Source of the DNA: SZUA-36 sp963753105
Lineage (GTDB): Bacteria; Pseudomonadota; Gammaproteobacteria; Xanthomonadales; SZUA-36
Length of the DNA: 64,000 nucleotides
Assembly (NCBI GenBank): GCA_963753105.1
Contig: CAVWBD010000001.1
Span: forward strand, 682,001-746,000
Direction of reading: 5' to 3'
In this document: one piece after another, positions 37,084-47,766 of the stretch
How the letters are laid out: each line of letters opens with the position of its first letter
How positions within the stretch are numbered: the first letter of the stretch is position 1
Notes under the pieces: model-generated
The model's database searches: none
Told to the model about the DNA's origin: nothing
The model's input: the letters and a program-made list of their open reading frames with translations, nothing else
Position numbers and translations under genes: made by a program

Positions 37084-39393
37084 CTAAGCCTGCTTCCGTG
37101 ACAACAATATCCCTGCCACTACATACAGCGCCACCGCCACCAGCAAGGTATTGGCATAGCCAAAATTGAATGCCAGCACGATCGCCAGTGTTGCCCCGAG
37201 CACCGAGGCCGCGCCATTGACGGCAAAGCCCCAGTCGATCAGTTCACCGACCCTGAGCGCACCCTTGACAAAGGGCATACCCATGAAAAAGCCGAGTGGA
37301 AATATCGCCACTGCCACGGCCAGGGCGCGCAACGGCATGGGCAGGTGATTGGTCGCGTTGACCAGGGTGGAGTCGAGCAACAGCAGCAGCACGACCCACA
37401 CGGCAATCACCAGGAACGGCACATAACCAGCAAAGCGCCGGGCGTAACGTGCCCCGACACCCGATGCGATCAGCAATGTCAGCAGAACCGTGGCGATGCT
37501 GTATATCGAGGCCCCGATCAGCAGGGTGTATTTCTGGATCAGGATGATCTCGATGATCATGAATGCGAGGCCGATGGTGAAGAAAAAGGCCCAATCATTA
37601 AGCGGCAGTTTCAACCCTTTACCCAGGTAGGGCAGCAGGTTCAGTGGGATGACGATGGCCAGCACCACACCGGTGATCAGCGCCAGGATCGACTTGGACA
37701 GCGGAAAACCGAACACGTCGCCGATGGGGTGTACGCTCCTGAGTTTCTCGAACTCGAAATTCCGCATCAAACCCATCTGGGCGACAAAGGGCAAATCATC
37801 CCGGGTCGGTGAGACATCGACCTCGGCGGTATCCGCCACGTTCTCCCAACCCTGCGTAACGATTTGGTTGATCAAGTTGTCTTCGGCGCCCTCGGGCAGC
37901 GGGTAAACAAGGTGTTTCATGGCCCGGCCCTCGACATTCAGTTCACCGAAAGCGGTTTGGCGGAGTTCATCATCCAGTTTCAATTTGGACAACAGCAAGA
38001 CGTGACGTCTCAGGTTCGGGATCTTGTAAACCGCGAGGTGATCACCGGGGTTCTCGATACCCAGTTCCGACAGGGCAACCATCACGTCGCTGACCAGCCT
38101 GGGCATATAGAACTGATGCTCGATTGTAAGAAAACCCTCGTCCGTCAATGAGTTCCAGTAATCGACGAAAGCCTCGACCGTGAACAGGTAGTTTTCCGCA
38201 AAGGCGAAAGACCCGGATCCCAGTGCAGAAAAGGTGTTCGAACTCAGCGAATAAATGACATCAAAGTGATTGTTGAAACGCCTGACATAGGACCTGGCGT
38301 CCTCGCTGATGACCCGCACCCGGGGATTGTCGTAAAGATGACCGGAAAAGACATCGCTGGTGACAAATTCCCGTCGCTCACCGTTCTCATCGGTGACCTC
38401 CAGGTAGCCGTCAGGATCACCCTCGAGCAACATGCGGTTGATATGGGGGTTGACCTCGACCGCGTGGATTTCTTCAGCACCGTGGTTCAGGGCCTGCATG
38501 ACATCCGCGCCGCCACCGGCACCGAGTGCCAGGAAGGTGGCGTGATCAAAACGCCCCACGAGGTTGCCGACATTGATATCCCAGTCGGCCGGTTCTTCTT
38601 CCAATGCCTGCCAATCACCATCAAAGGCGATGATCGGGGTGTTGGCCACGTTGTCGATATTGATGCCACGCGCTTCGGCGCCATAATCGAAGACCTTGAT
38701 CTTGGCCATCGCGTCCCAGTGCTTGTAGATCACCGGTGCGCGTTCTTCCCGTTCTCCTTCCAACAGGCCATCCGCCCAGGGCAGCGCGCCGATGGTCACG
38801 ACACATAACAGCAGGGCCGCAAAACGCAGTCGGGCTCCACCGATCAACATGGCCGCGATCAGGGTGGGTACGGGGATCAAAAACACCGCTGCCGGTGTGC
38901 CCAGTGTATTCATGGTAACGATGGCGGCCAATACACCGAGACCGGCTCCGAGCATGTCGCCCATGTACAGATGGTCCATGTGCTCGACGTATTTCCTGAA
39001 CAGCGCCGCCAACGCCACGCCAACACAAAAATACGGCAGGCCCAGCAAACCCACGGCCAGCAGGAAACGGCCCAGCATACCCGGGCTGAACAGCAACTGG
39101 GAAAACTCCAGCCCCAGCGCGATGACGGCTACCGGCCCCGCAGCCGCAAAGATCGCCGAGATTACCAGCATGCCGGCCGTGGCAGTTTGTAAGCGTGGGA
39201 AAAACCTCAATGACAGGGCGCCCAGGCCAAGACCCATCACGGCCATGGACAGTGTCAAAAAGGCAAAGGTATAAAAAAGTTCGGCGGAAAAAATACGTGT
39301 CCAGACCATTTCTGAAGCGACCAGCGAAAGTGATACCAGGCCGATGGCCAGTAAAACGCGGTACTCTCTGAACGGGCTCTGCAAGTTAGTCAT
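37084..39393 (-). CDS. membrane-embedded spermidine-synthase-like protein
   Basis: 769 residues in three parts. Residues about 10-205 are some seven hydrophobic helices. About 215-520 is a soluble methyltransferase-fold domain of the spermine/spermidine synthase superfamily (FLALGAGGGADVMQAL, AVEVNP, SEDARSYVR, DVIYSLSS). About 555-765 is a second membrane domain. Soluble spermidine synthases have about 290 residues and no helices, and the polyamine-site DxxDP pattern is not evident, so this is probably an aminopropyl- or methyl-transfer enzyme on a different or membrane-associated acceptor. It is a single gene between the Rrf2 gene and the FtsX operon. Function not established. Confidence 0.75.
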   Translation of the reverse strand: MTNLQSPFREYRVLLAIGLVSLSLVASEMVWTRIFSAELFYTFAFLTLSMAVMGLGLGALSLRFFPRLQTATAGMLVISAIFAAAGPVAVIALGLEFSQLLFSPGMLGRFLLAVGLLGLPYFCVGVALAALFRKYVEHMDHLYMGDMLGAGLGVLAAIVTMNTLGTPAAVFLIPVPTLIAAMLIGGARLRFAALLLCVVTIGALPWADGLLEGEREERAPVIYKHWDAMAKIKVFDYGAEARGINIDNVANTPIIAFDGDWQALEEEPADWDINVGNLVGRFDHATFLALGAGGGADVMQALNHGAEEIHAVEVNPHINRMLLEGDPDGYLEVTDENGERREFVTSDVFSGHLYDNPRVRVISEDARSYVRRFNNHFDVIYSLSSNTFSALGSGSFAFAENYLFTVEAFVDYWNSLTDEGFLTIEHQFYMPRLVSDVMVALSELGIENPGDHLAVYKIPNLRRHVLLLSKLKLDDELRQTAFGELNVEGRAMKHLVYPLPEGAEDNLINQIVTQGWENVADTAEVDVSPTRDDLPFVAQMGLMRNFEFEKLRSVHPIGDVFGFPLSKSILALITGVVLAIVIPLNLLPYLGKGLKLPLNDWAFFFTIGLAFMIIEIILIQKYTLLIGASIYSIATVLLTLLIASGVGARYARRFAGYVPFLVIAVWVVLLLLLDSTLVNATNHLPMPLRALAVAVAIFPLGFFMGMPFVKGALRVGELIDWGFAVNGAASVLGATLAIVLAFNFGYANTLLVAVALYVVAGILLSRKQA

Positions 39394-39560
39394 GATGACC
39401 CCTCGGATATGGAATTGGGCTGATTCCAGGGGCTGGCTGCCCCTTCTATGCAGCTGCTACAGATTTCCTGCGCGCAGTATTCCGTAAAGCGCTTGGCTAT
39501 GAACGTGTCATACGTAACGTTTGCATTTGAAAGCCGGGATCAGCACACCTTTCGCCGGGT

Positions 39561-41927
39561 TTATTCGTAACGCAGGGCCTTGATCGGGCTGGCCGATGCT
39601 GCTTTGACCGACAGTACACTGACTGTCAATATGGCGATCAAAAGAGCCATCAAGGCAGCCAGTAAAAAGATCAATACGCTTTGCTCGGTCTGCAGGGCAA
39701 AGTTTTGCAGCCACCTGTCCATGGCCACCCAGGCAACGGGCCAGGCGACCAGGTTGGCCAGCAACACCCACCGGACGAACTCCCTGGAAAGCAGGGCCGT
39801 TATCCTGGCAACGGAAGCGCCCATGATTTTACGGATACCAATTTCCCTGGTGCGTTGCTGTGCGCTAAATGCCGACAGGCCAAAAAGCCCGAGACAGGCA
39901 ACGATAATAGCCAGGATGGCAAATGAGCTGAATATGTTCACCATGCGTCGCTCCGGGTGATAAGCCTTGGCAAATTCCTGGTCAAAGAACGTATATTCGA
40001 ACGGGAAATTGGGTGAAAACTTTTTCATCACGCTTTCCACGTAATCCAGCGTGGCTGGAATATTTGCCGGGTTCACCTTGATCGACAGATAAGAAAAATT
40101 ATTCGGGGCCAGGAAAACGTACAGAGGTGGTATCGGGCTGTGCAGCGAGCGCAGGTGGAAATCCTTCATCACGCCGACAACTTTCCCCGTCTCACCACTC
40201 CAGTGGGTCATCGTTTGTTCCAATGGAGACTCCCAGTTACCAGCCCTCACCGCTGCTTCGTTTACCAGGAATACACCTTGCACATCGGAGGTAAGATCCC
40301 TGGAGAAATTCCTGCCCTGTACGATTTCGATATCGTAGAGGTCGATAAAATCGTAGTCAGCCGTGTTGTAGTAAATACTGGTTTCCTGATCGGGAATCTC
40401 CGGGTCGAGGGCCTGGGACGTAAACCCATCTATGTTGTTGGGTAACCTGTGCGAAGCAGCAACGCTGATTACATTCGGGTTTTGCAGTAACTCTGCTTTG
40501 ATCGTCTCAATGTTACTTCGTACGGACTTGTCCCGGATTCTCAGGTTAACGATATTGTCTTTGCTGTACCCGACATCATAATTATTCACAAAGTTCAGCT
40601 GGTTATTGATCGTCAGGGTGCAGATAAACAGACCGATCGTGACGGAAAACTGGAACAAAACCAGGATGTTTCGCAATATCCGGCCGGTTTTGCCCGTCGC
40701 CAGTGCCCCTTTCAAAATCGTGATGGGTTTGAACCTGGAAATACTGATCGCGGGGTAGCCACCTGCCAGCAGTGAGACAAATAACACCGTCATTACGAGC
40801 ATCAGCAGGAACTGCGGCTCAAGCATGGCGGCCATACTTAGCTGCCGTTCCACCAGGTTGTTAAAGACGGGTAAGGCCAGGTTGACGATCAACAGGGTTA
40901 AACACAATGCAATCAAAATCAGGAAAAAAGATTCTCCCATGAACTGCTGGATCAACTGGTTCCTGCGTGCGCCAACGACCTTGCGCATACCCACTTCCTT
41001 GCCGCGCCTGGTAGACCGGGCGGTCGTGAGGTTGACGTAGTTGATGCAAGCAATGAAAAGGATCAGCACCGCGATGGATGAGAACAGGTAGATATACATC
41101 ATGTCGTTATTGACCGATATCTCCTGTTCACGGTGTGAATTCAGATGTATATCCCTGATGGACTGGACGAAGTAGAAATTTTCCGGGTAGGGCTTTGGCA
41201 CACCATATTTTTCAAGCAGGGGGATCTCGATATACTGGTGAATATCACTTTGCAGAGCCTCGGGACTGGAACCTTCGCGTAACAGGAAATACGTGTAGGT
41301 GTAATTACTGTTCCAGCTCGTTATATCAAGCTTGGTTCCCTTAAAGTAATCCTCGTAGGGAACGATCACATCCATGGTGAAGTGAGAATTGGCAGGCATG
41401 TCTGCAAACACACCGGTGATTTTGAAGTCCCTGGTGTCGTTGATAATAAGGGTTTCGCCCATTGGATTTTGATCACCAAAGTACTTCCTGGCAGCGGTTT
41501 GGGATATTACGATAGAGGAAGTGTCCCGTAAGGCAGTTTCAGGGTTGCCATGGACAAAAGGCAGGCTGAAGATTCTGAATATGTCGGCGCCTGCCCAGTA
41601 AAATTTATCTTCAAGGAAATGATTGTCGCCACGGGATATCAGCGTGTTCTTATCCTGGATGATGCGGGCGACCGCTTCGACCTCGGTGAAATTCTCTGTC
41701 AAGGCCGGGCCCAGTGGCGGTGGGGTCAAAGTGCGGCCGTCCCTGACTATCCGGTAGATCCGGTCCGAATGTTGGTGATAGGTGTCAAAGCTCAGTTCGT
41801 ACTGGGTATACAGGGCAATCAGCAGAAAAGCCGCCATGCCGATCGCCAGACCCACGATATTTAGCGCGGAATACATGCGCTGGCGGTCGAGGTTACGCAG
41901 TGCGACGAGGAAATAGTTCTTGAACAT
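39561..41927 (-). CDS. FtsX/MacB-type ABC transporter permease, copy 1
   Basis: 788 residues from ATG 41927. It carries the recurrent N-terminus of this operon (MFKNYFLVALRNLDRQRMYS), a first helix, a MacB_PCD periplasmic domain, helices near 290, 340 and 385 (FSSIAVLILFIACINYVNL, then TTARSTRRGKEVGMRKVVGA, the FtsX coupling segment), a second periplasmic domain and three C-terminal helices ending in SPIKALRYE. Duplicated architecture (two FtsX units) identifies the tandem-permease group. It would pair with the ATPase at 46993-47757. It is the last gene, 13 bases after copy 2. Intact. Confidence 0.9.
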   Translation of the reverse strand: MFKNYFLVALRNLDRQRMYSALNIVGLAIGMAAFLLIALYTQYELSFDTYHQHSDRIYRIVRDGRTLTPPPLGPALTENFTEVEAVARIIQDKNTLISRGDNHFLEDKFYWAGADIFRIFSLPFVHGNPETALRDTSSIVISQTAARKYFGDQNPMGETLIINDTRDFKITGVFADMPANSHFTMDVIVPYEDYFKGTKLDITSWNSNYTYTYFLLREGSSPEALQSDIHQYIEIPLLEKYGVPKPYPENFYFVQSIRDIHLNSHREQEISVNNDMMYIYLFSSIAVLILFIACINYVNLTTARSTRRGKEVGMRKVVGARRNQLIQQFMGESFFLILIALCLTLLIVNLALPVFNNLVERQLSMAAMLEPQFLLMLVMTVLFVSLLAGGYPAISISRFKPITILKGALATGKTGRILRNILVLFQFSVTIGLFICTLTINNQLNFVNNYDVGYSKDNIVNLRIRDKSVRSNIETIKAELLQNPNVISVAASHRLPNNIDGFTSQALDPEIPDQETSIYYNTADYDFIDLYDIEIVQGRNFSRDLTSDVQGVFLVNEAAVRAGNWESPLEQTMTHWSGETGKVVGVMKDFHLRSLHSPIPPLYVFLAPNNFSYLSIKVNPANIPATLDYVESVMKKFSPNFPFEYTFFDQEFAKAYHPERRMVNIFSSFAILAIIVACLGLFGLSAFSAQQRTREIGIRKIMGASVARITALLSREFVRWVLLANLVAWPVAWVAMDRWLQNFALQTEQSVLIFLLAALMALLIAILTVSVLSVKAASASPIKALRYE

Positions 41928-41940
41928 GTGACGGCTTCCT

Positions 41941-44430
41941 TTATTCGTATCTGAGTGCGTGGATGGGTTTGGCACGTGCGACCTTCAATACCTGCCACGC
42001 CACGCTGAGCCAGGCCAGACCGGCTGCGCCCAGGCCACAGGCCACAAATACAAGGGGGGTAATATCGATGCGAAACTCATATGCGTTGAGCCAATCACGC
42101 ATAATGAAATAGATCACTGGCCAGGCGATCACGTTAGCCCACAGGACGGACTTCAGAAGCTGTGCACCGATCAGGGTCAATATGTCCGGAACACCTGCCC
42201 CGAGCACCTTGCGGACGCCGATCTCCAGTATCTTTTGCTCGACCGAGTAGGCCGCCAGGCCGAACAAGCCGAGGCAGGCAACAAATATGGCAAAGACCGC
42301 GAATGCGGAGAAGACTTGCCCCCTGCGCTCCTCTGCATCGTACAAGGCACTGAATTTGTCATCTAAAAAATATCGCTTGATGGGTACTTCGGGGACAATT
42401 TCCTGCCAGACCCGGTCAATGTCCGCCAATGTCGCTAACATGTCATTTGATTTGATCTTGAGTGTCATCACATCCAGTAAGGAACCGGATGCAAAAAACA
42501 CCAATTGGGCGGTGCGTTCCTTTAAAGCCCTTAAATGCAAATCGGGTATGACCCCGACAACTGTCGCATGCAGGTGAATACCCTCACCACCATAATCAGG
42601 TACCAGGAGCCATTCACCAATCATTTGTTGGGGGTCTGCCAGGCCAGCAGTCCTTACAAAGGACTCGGTAACCACGGCGCTGCGCGTCCAGGGTACGCCC
42701 TCCTGTTCGGGGATCACCAGGGTATCGGATGTGAACGCTTCGTCGTAAAGACGCCCGGCCAGGGCCTGTACGCCATAGACCTCAAAAAAGTGGGTATCGA
42801 CAAAAATCCGGTCGGTGTCAATGGACCCGGTAACACCCAGGGATGGAATCTCGATATCAATATTGTTGTAGTACACCAACGGCAACTCATCAGTTGACTG
42901 GGCTGCATCGGTGACACCCTCTATGGCCAACAATTCCTGGCGAATCGTTTCTCCCATGGGCGCCACCCCGTTTGCGCTAATTCCGGTGATGACCAGTCTG
43001 CTGTCCAGATCAATACCCAGGTTCATATTGCGCAACAGCGTGGTTTGTTCGTGCACGATGACCGTTGCCACGATCAGGGCAATGGATATTGCAAATTGAA
43101 ACACCACCAGCGCCTGGCGAATAAATGGTGATCCCTTGTTTGCCGAACTGCTTGATCCCATGACGTGGGAGGGCCGGTAGGACGAGAGGAAAAAGGCCGG
43201 ATACATACCACCCAGGACTCCGACCAGCACAGTGGCCAGGACGATGAGCAGACTTTGCAGGGGATCGGCCAACAACTCCAGGCCCATGGATTTGTGCAGG
43301 TACTCATTGTAAAAAGGCAGGACCATCTCAACCAATACCAGGGCAACAAATAACGCGAGCAGTGCTGTTAAGACCGCCTCGCCGAGAAACTGTCGGACCA
43401 ATTGGCGCCGGTTGGCCCCGAGCACCTTTCGCATCGATACCTCTTTGGCGCGACGCAGGGCGCGGGCAGTTGCCAGGTTCATGAAATTGATGGCGGCAAT
43501 GACCAGGATAAAAATGGCCGCAATGGTAAAACTGATCACCGTGTTGATATCACCAATCGGTTTAAGTTGCTGTGTCTTGTCACTGTGAAGATAGACATCG
43601 GCAACATTGATGAAATTGATTCGCCGATTTGTCCGGTAGTCGAAGTCTTCGGTTTCATCACCACGCGGTGGCGCCACGTTCCTGTAGAATTCCTTGAGAC
43701 GTGTTTCGACCTGTTCAGGGTCAACACCTTCGTAAAATTTTACATAGGCTGCATCCGCCCAGGCGGAACCAAAGCCTTCATTGACGCCTTCAAAGCGCAC
43801 CGGATCGAGAAGCGCCAGCATGTTGAAGGGCAGGTGGCTGTTTTGTGGAATATCCTTGAAAACACCAGCCACGCGGAATTCGGTTTTGGGGTCCACATTC
43901 CAGGCATTGTGATCGATTGTGGCGGTAACGACTTCACCCAGCACCTGCCCGGTACCGAAATATTTCCTGGCCTGCGACTCGCTGATCAGGATATCGCTGA
44001 CATTGGTCGCGAGAGTTGTTTGATCTCCCGCCACCATTTCAAAATCAAACACCTTGAAAAATTTCGCGTCTACGAAACTGATGCGTTCTTTAAAGAAGCG
44101 GTCTTGTGCCCCCACTGTACTGTCTGCCTGCAGCACGCGGGTGGTGGCTTCAACCTGGTCCGGGAAATAAGATTCCAGCGCAGGTGGTATCGCCGGTGGC
44201 ACGTGACCCATTTTCAGTGTTGCCCGGCCCTGCTTGGGAACGGTCAGCTCGATCTTGAACACCTGCCCGGCGTTTGGAATCCAGTCGTCATAACTTAATT
44301 CATCACGCACGAATAGCAGGATCAGAATACAAACGGCGAGTCCCAAAGACAGGCCGCCAATATTGATCAACGCATACAACTTCTGCGCCAGCAGGTTGCG
44401 TAATGCAGTTACAAGGTAATTCTTGAACAT
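41941..44430 (-). CDS. FtsX/MacB-type ABC transporter permease, copy 2
   Basis: 829 residues, intact. N-terminus MFKNYLVTALRNLLAQKLYA. Coupling segments are TARALRRAKEVSMRKVLGA (first unit) and KILEIGVRKVLGAGV (second unit). The C-terminus is KPIHALRYE. The same domain order as copy 1, with clear sequence divergence, shows an old duplication. It lies 30 bases after the pseudogene copy. Such proteins do not form a classic channel. They transmit ATPase motion to the periplasm in MacB-like mechanotransmission or lipoprotein and peptide export. Substrate unknown. Confidence 0.9.
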   Translation of the reverse strand: MFKNYLVTALRNLLAQKLYALINIGGLSLGLAVCILILLFVRDELSYDDWIPNAGQVFKIELTVPKQGRATLKMGHVPPAIPPALESYFPDQVEATTRVLQADSTVGAQDRFFKERISFVDAKFFKVFDFEMVAGDQTTLATNVSDILISESQARKYFGTGQVLGEVVTATIDHNAWNVDPKTEFRVAGVFKDIPQNSHLPFNMLALLDPVRFEGVNEGFGSAWADAAYVKFYEGVDPEQVETRLKEFYRNVAPPRGDETEDFDYRTNRRINFINVADVYLHSDKTQQLKPIGDINTVISFTIAAIFILVIAAINFMNLATARALRRAKEVSMRKVLGANRRQLVRQFLGEAVLTALLALFVALVLVEMVLPFYNEYLHKSMGLELLADPLQSLLIVLATVLVGVLGGMYPAFFLSSYRPSHVMGSSSSANKGSPFIRQALVVFQFAISIALIVATVIVHEQTTLLRNMNLGIDLDSRLVITGISANGVAPMGETIRQELLAIEGVTDAAQSTDELPLVYYNNIDIEIPSLGVTGSIDTDRIFVDTHFFEVYGVQALAGRLYDEAFTSDTLVIPEQEGVPWTRSAVVTESFVRTAGLADPQQMIGEWLLVPDYGGEGIHLHATVVGVIPDLHLRALKERTAQLVFFASGSLLDVMTLKIKSNDMLATLADIDRVWQEIVPEVPIKRYFLDDKFSALYDAEERRGQVFSAFAVFAIFVACLGLFGLAAYSVEQKILEIGVRKVLGAGVPDILTLIGAQLLKSVLWANVIAWPVIYFIMRDWLNAYEFRIDITPLVFVACGLGAAGLAWLSVAWQVLKVARAKPIHALRYE

Positions 44431-44460
44431 AACTACTGTTTCCTCGCGGAGAGGTTCAAG

Positions 44461-46946
44461 TTATTCATGCCGTATCGCTTCTATGGGGTTTGCTCGTGCA
44501 ACGAGCACTGCATGACCTCAACGGTCAACCAGGCGATCAGTAATGCAAAAAGGCCTGCTGCTAATGCTATTGGGGCTATCCAGGCAGTATCTATCCTGTA
44601 AGGGAATGCGGATAGCCAACCATGCATCAACCATGCAACTGTAGGCCATGCAATCAAGTTGGCGACGAGGATGGGAACTGAAAATTGCCACAGCAACAGA
44701 CTGACGATCTGAGGACATTTTTGCCCCCATTACCTTACGTAAACCAATTTCCCTGGTAAGACGTTAGGCGACATAACTGGCCAGGCCAAAGAGCCCCAGG
44801 CAACCGATCCAACAGCAAGGGCAGGAAAAATCGCAAAACTGAAAAGCTTGGTTTTTTTCGCCACTAAACTCTTTAGCAAGACGGTGTTAGGCAAGGTAGT
44901 AATCGAACGGAACTTCAGGGACCAGGCTTTTCCAGACAGTTTCTACCTGTTAAACCAAGCTCCCGGAGATCGCCGCTAAAGCGCAGGACGATAGAATTGT
45001 AATTACCATTCACGTCATACATGGTGAGGCAGGATCATGGCTAGTGGAGAGTACATGTGAATGTCAGGGATGACAACAACGATGCTGAGGTTGATCGTGA
45101 TCAATCTTTTGTATGCCGGTTGCCGTTTAAAACGACGCTGGAAAGTTTTACGATAGCCTCCCAGGTGTGCCAAGATTCAGCTTCTTCAGAAAGGTCTCGT
45201 TAACGATGATGCTTTGCTGGAATTCACTGCGCTCCTTTGGCTTTAGAATCCGGCATACGATCATGGTTTCGGTTTGCATCGAAATCCCTGCCTGCCAGAA
45301 GGGGGATTTTATAGGTCATAGGAAATCATGATCGACACCCATCCAGCTGGCCATTTGAGTGACGCCGGTACCGGGTACGGAAACGCTGGTGTTATTGACA
45401 TACTCGGTGCCGGACCAACCCCCATCAGTGCAGCGCTTTCTACTGCTTGAAGATCCAAAATCTGTTGTTTCAAAACCTCGCGTATTTCTCTGGTTTCCTC
45501 GCGTTGTACGCGCTCGATGACCAGCAGGTTCTCTTCTTCAAAACCACGTTCCAGGGAAGGAAATATTGCAGTTGCAAATAAATCACGGAAGTCGACACGA
45601 TCAGGGCGATAGACACAGCAAACTGAAAAATCACAAGCATACTGCGAAGAATGGTTGATTTACGGGTTTTCACCGACTGGTTAGACCCGAGAACAGTAGC
45701 GGGCCGGTAGGATGAAACTACCACCGCAGGGTAAATTGCAGCAGCACCACCAGAAAGAGAACCACGATCCCAGCGAGGCCAGTGATCAGCACCGGATTGG
45801 TTAGCATGATTTCCAGCTGTTTACCCAGAAATGCGTTGTATGACGGCAGCACCAATAAAGTTAACAAGATAGGCAAGCACCAGGGCTGTAAAAGTTAATC
45901 CCACCGACTCGCTGATAAACTGAATCATCAATTGCTTACGGTTCGCACCCAGCACCTTTTTAACTACAACTTCCCTGGCTCTTTGACTGGCTTGGGCCGT
46001 TGCCAGGTTCATGTAGTTGACACCAGCTATCAGAATGATCAAAAAGGTGATTACAGAGAAGGTCCGGACGATGTCGATGTTTCCGCCGGTTTTAGTTCGG
46101 AGCTACCGGAACCCAATAGGTGTATATCTGCCAGCCGCGTAATATTGAAACGCATGGCGCTTGATGGCGGGTCACCTGCAGCTGGATTTTTTTCATCAAC
46201 GAAGGCAATCAGACGGTTCCTGATATGGTCAAGTGGTGTAGCCGTCATTCAAGCTTGAAATAAGTATGATTGCTTACAGAAAACCACCATTCAAACAGCC
46301 ACGGACTGTCTCTATAGTCGCTCTCAACAAGGGGAATCATTGCCTGTATGACCAGAGTGGGTATTGCTCGGTAAATCCTCCATGACAGCGCCTACGGTAT
46401 AGTCTTTGCTTACCGAATTACTGCTCAGTGTCAGTCTTTTTCCAACAGGGTCTTGATCGCCAAAAAATTTCGTAACCAGGCTTTCACTCAATACGATGGT
46501 GTTGACACCGGTCAGTGTCTTGCGCGGATATCACCTTGCACGGACTTAAAATGAAATATGTCGGAAATTTCCGGATCCACCAGGCTGATATCTCCTGGAG
46601 GTGGTTTTGATCCCCGACTTTTATAATGGCTTCAACATTATTGATACGCGTGCAGCGTGTGCAATCTCTTGTTTGAAAAATGTGATTAGTGATTCTTTGG
46701 CTGGTCCGGGTGCGGTCACAAACACCATGGCGTCCCGTCCACTGGGGGTAAATATCGCTTCCAGTCGCGCAACTTTATCGGACGTCATTCCAAAATTTGT
46801 CATAACTTGTTTCGTCCTGGACAAACAGGAACATCAGGATTGCCGCGGTTAAGCTAGTAGTGAGGCCAATGAGGTTGATACTGCATAAAAAGCTGTTGCC
46901 CAGAGCTCTTGTAGAACGACGCTTGAAAAAGTATCGGCTCAATCAT
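44461..46946 (-). pseudogene. FtsX/MacB-type permease, copy 3, heavily degraded
   Basis: Family blocks are scattered over all three frames with many stops: FFKRRSTRALGNS-like start near 46946, SINLIGL, LFVQDETSYDKFWNDV, the segment NYMNLATAQASQRAREVVVKKV (46042-45960), VSSYRPATVLGSNQS, LIAWPTVAWLMHGW and an ending ANPIEAIRHE with TAA at 44461. Span and order equal an 828-residue permease. More than six frame changes and lost segments mark true decay, unlike its intact neighbours on the 3' side. It probably duplicated from the same ancestor as copy 4 or copy 2. Confidence 0.85.
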
Positions 46947-46992
46947 TGCTGGCTGCTTCTCTAATACCCGTGGTCTTGCGCCAGAGACGGGT

Positions 46993-47757
46993 TCAGATCT
47001 TCTTCAGGCTCTCGTTCAGCACCTCACCATCAAACAGCGAAATATCCCGCCGTGGCATATTCCGCGTGGGCCGGTGAGTGGGTGACCATCAATATGGTGG
47101 TGCCCTGCTTGTTCAGCTGGGTCAGCATCTCCATCACTTCCTGGCCGTTCTGGGAATCCAGGTTACCGGTGGGCTCGTCTGCGAGGATCAAATGGGGCTT
47201 GGCGATCACGGCCCGGGCCACCGCCACGCGCTGTTGCTGGCCACCCGATAACTGCGACGGCATGTGGTTGGCGCGGTGGGCGATCTCCATGCGTTCCATG
47301 ACCTCATAGGCGCGGTCCTTGCGGTCCGTTGCCGAGACCTTGTGATACAGCAGCGCCAGTTCGATGTTTTCGCGCACCGTCAGCTCATCGATCAGGTTGA
47401 AGCTCTGGAAGATGAAGCCGATGTTCTGCTTGCGGATTTCAGACAGCTTGTTCTCGCCGTAGCCCGCCACGTCTTCGCCGTTGAACCAGAAGGAGCCGGA
47501 GGTCGGGTTGTCCAGCATGCCGATGATGTTCAGCAGGGTGGATTTGCCGCAACCGGACGGGCCCATCACGGCCACGAATTCGCCGTGTTTGATTTCGATA
47601 TTGATGTTGTTCAGGGCAGTCGTCTCGACGTTGTCCGAGCGAAACACCTTGCTCAGGTTCTCCAGCCGGAACAGGGCCTCTGAGGGCTCTGTGCTTGTCG
47701 GGCTGGAATGACGTGCAGATCTGTTTGCTCAATGCTGGTCATATTTGCGGTATTCAT
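46993..47757 (-). CDS. MacB/LolD-type ABC transporter ATPase, two compensating frameshifts
   Basis: 254 residues if the frame is restored (span exactly 255 codons). Visible are Walker A GPSGCGKST, the Q-loop FIFQSFNL, signature LSGGQQQRVAVARA, Walker B LILADEPTGNLD and H-loop THSPAH, typical of the LolD/MacB ATPase group. The N-terminus (MNTANMTSIEQTDLHVIP) changes frame near 47687 before LFRLENLSKVF. The C-terminus changes frame near 47050 into RRDISLFDGEVLNE, ending at TGA 46993. It lies 9 bases after the adaptor gene. It is the only ATPase in the operon, so it must serve all permease copies. Confidence 0.85.
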
Positions 47758-47766
47758 GTGTTTTTC

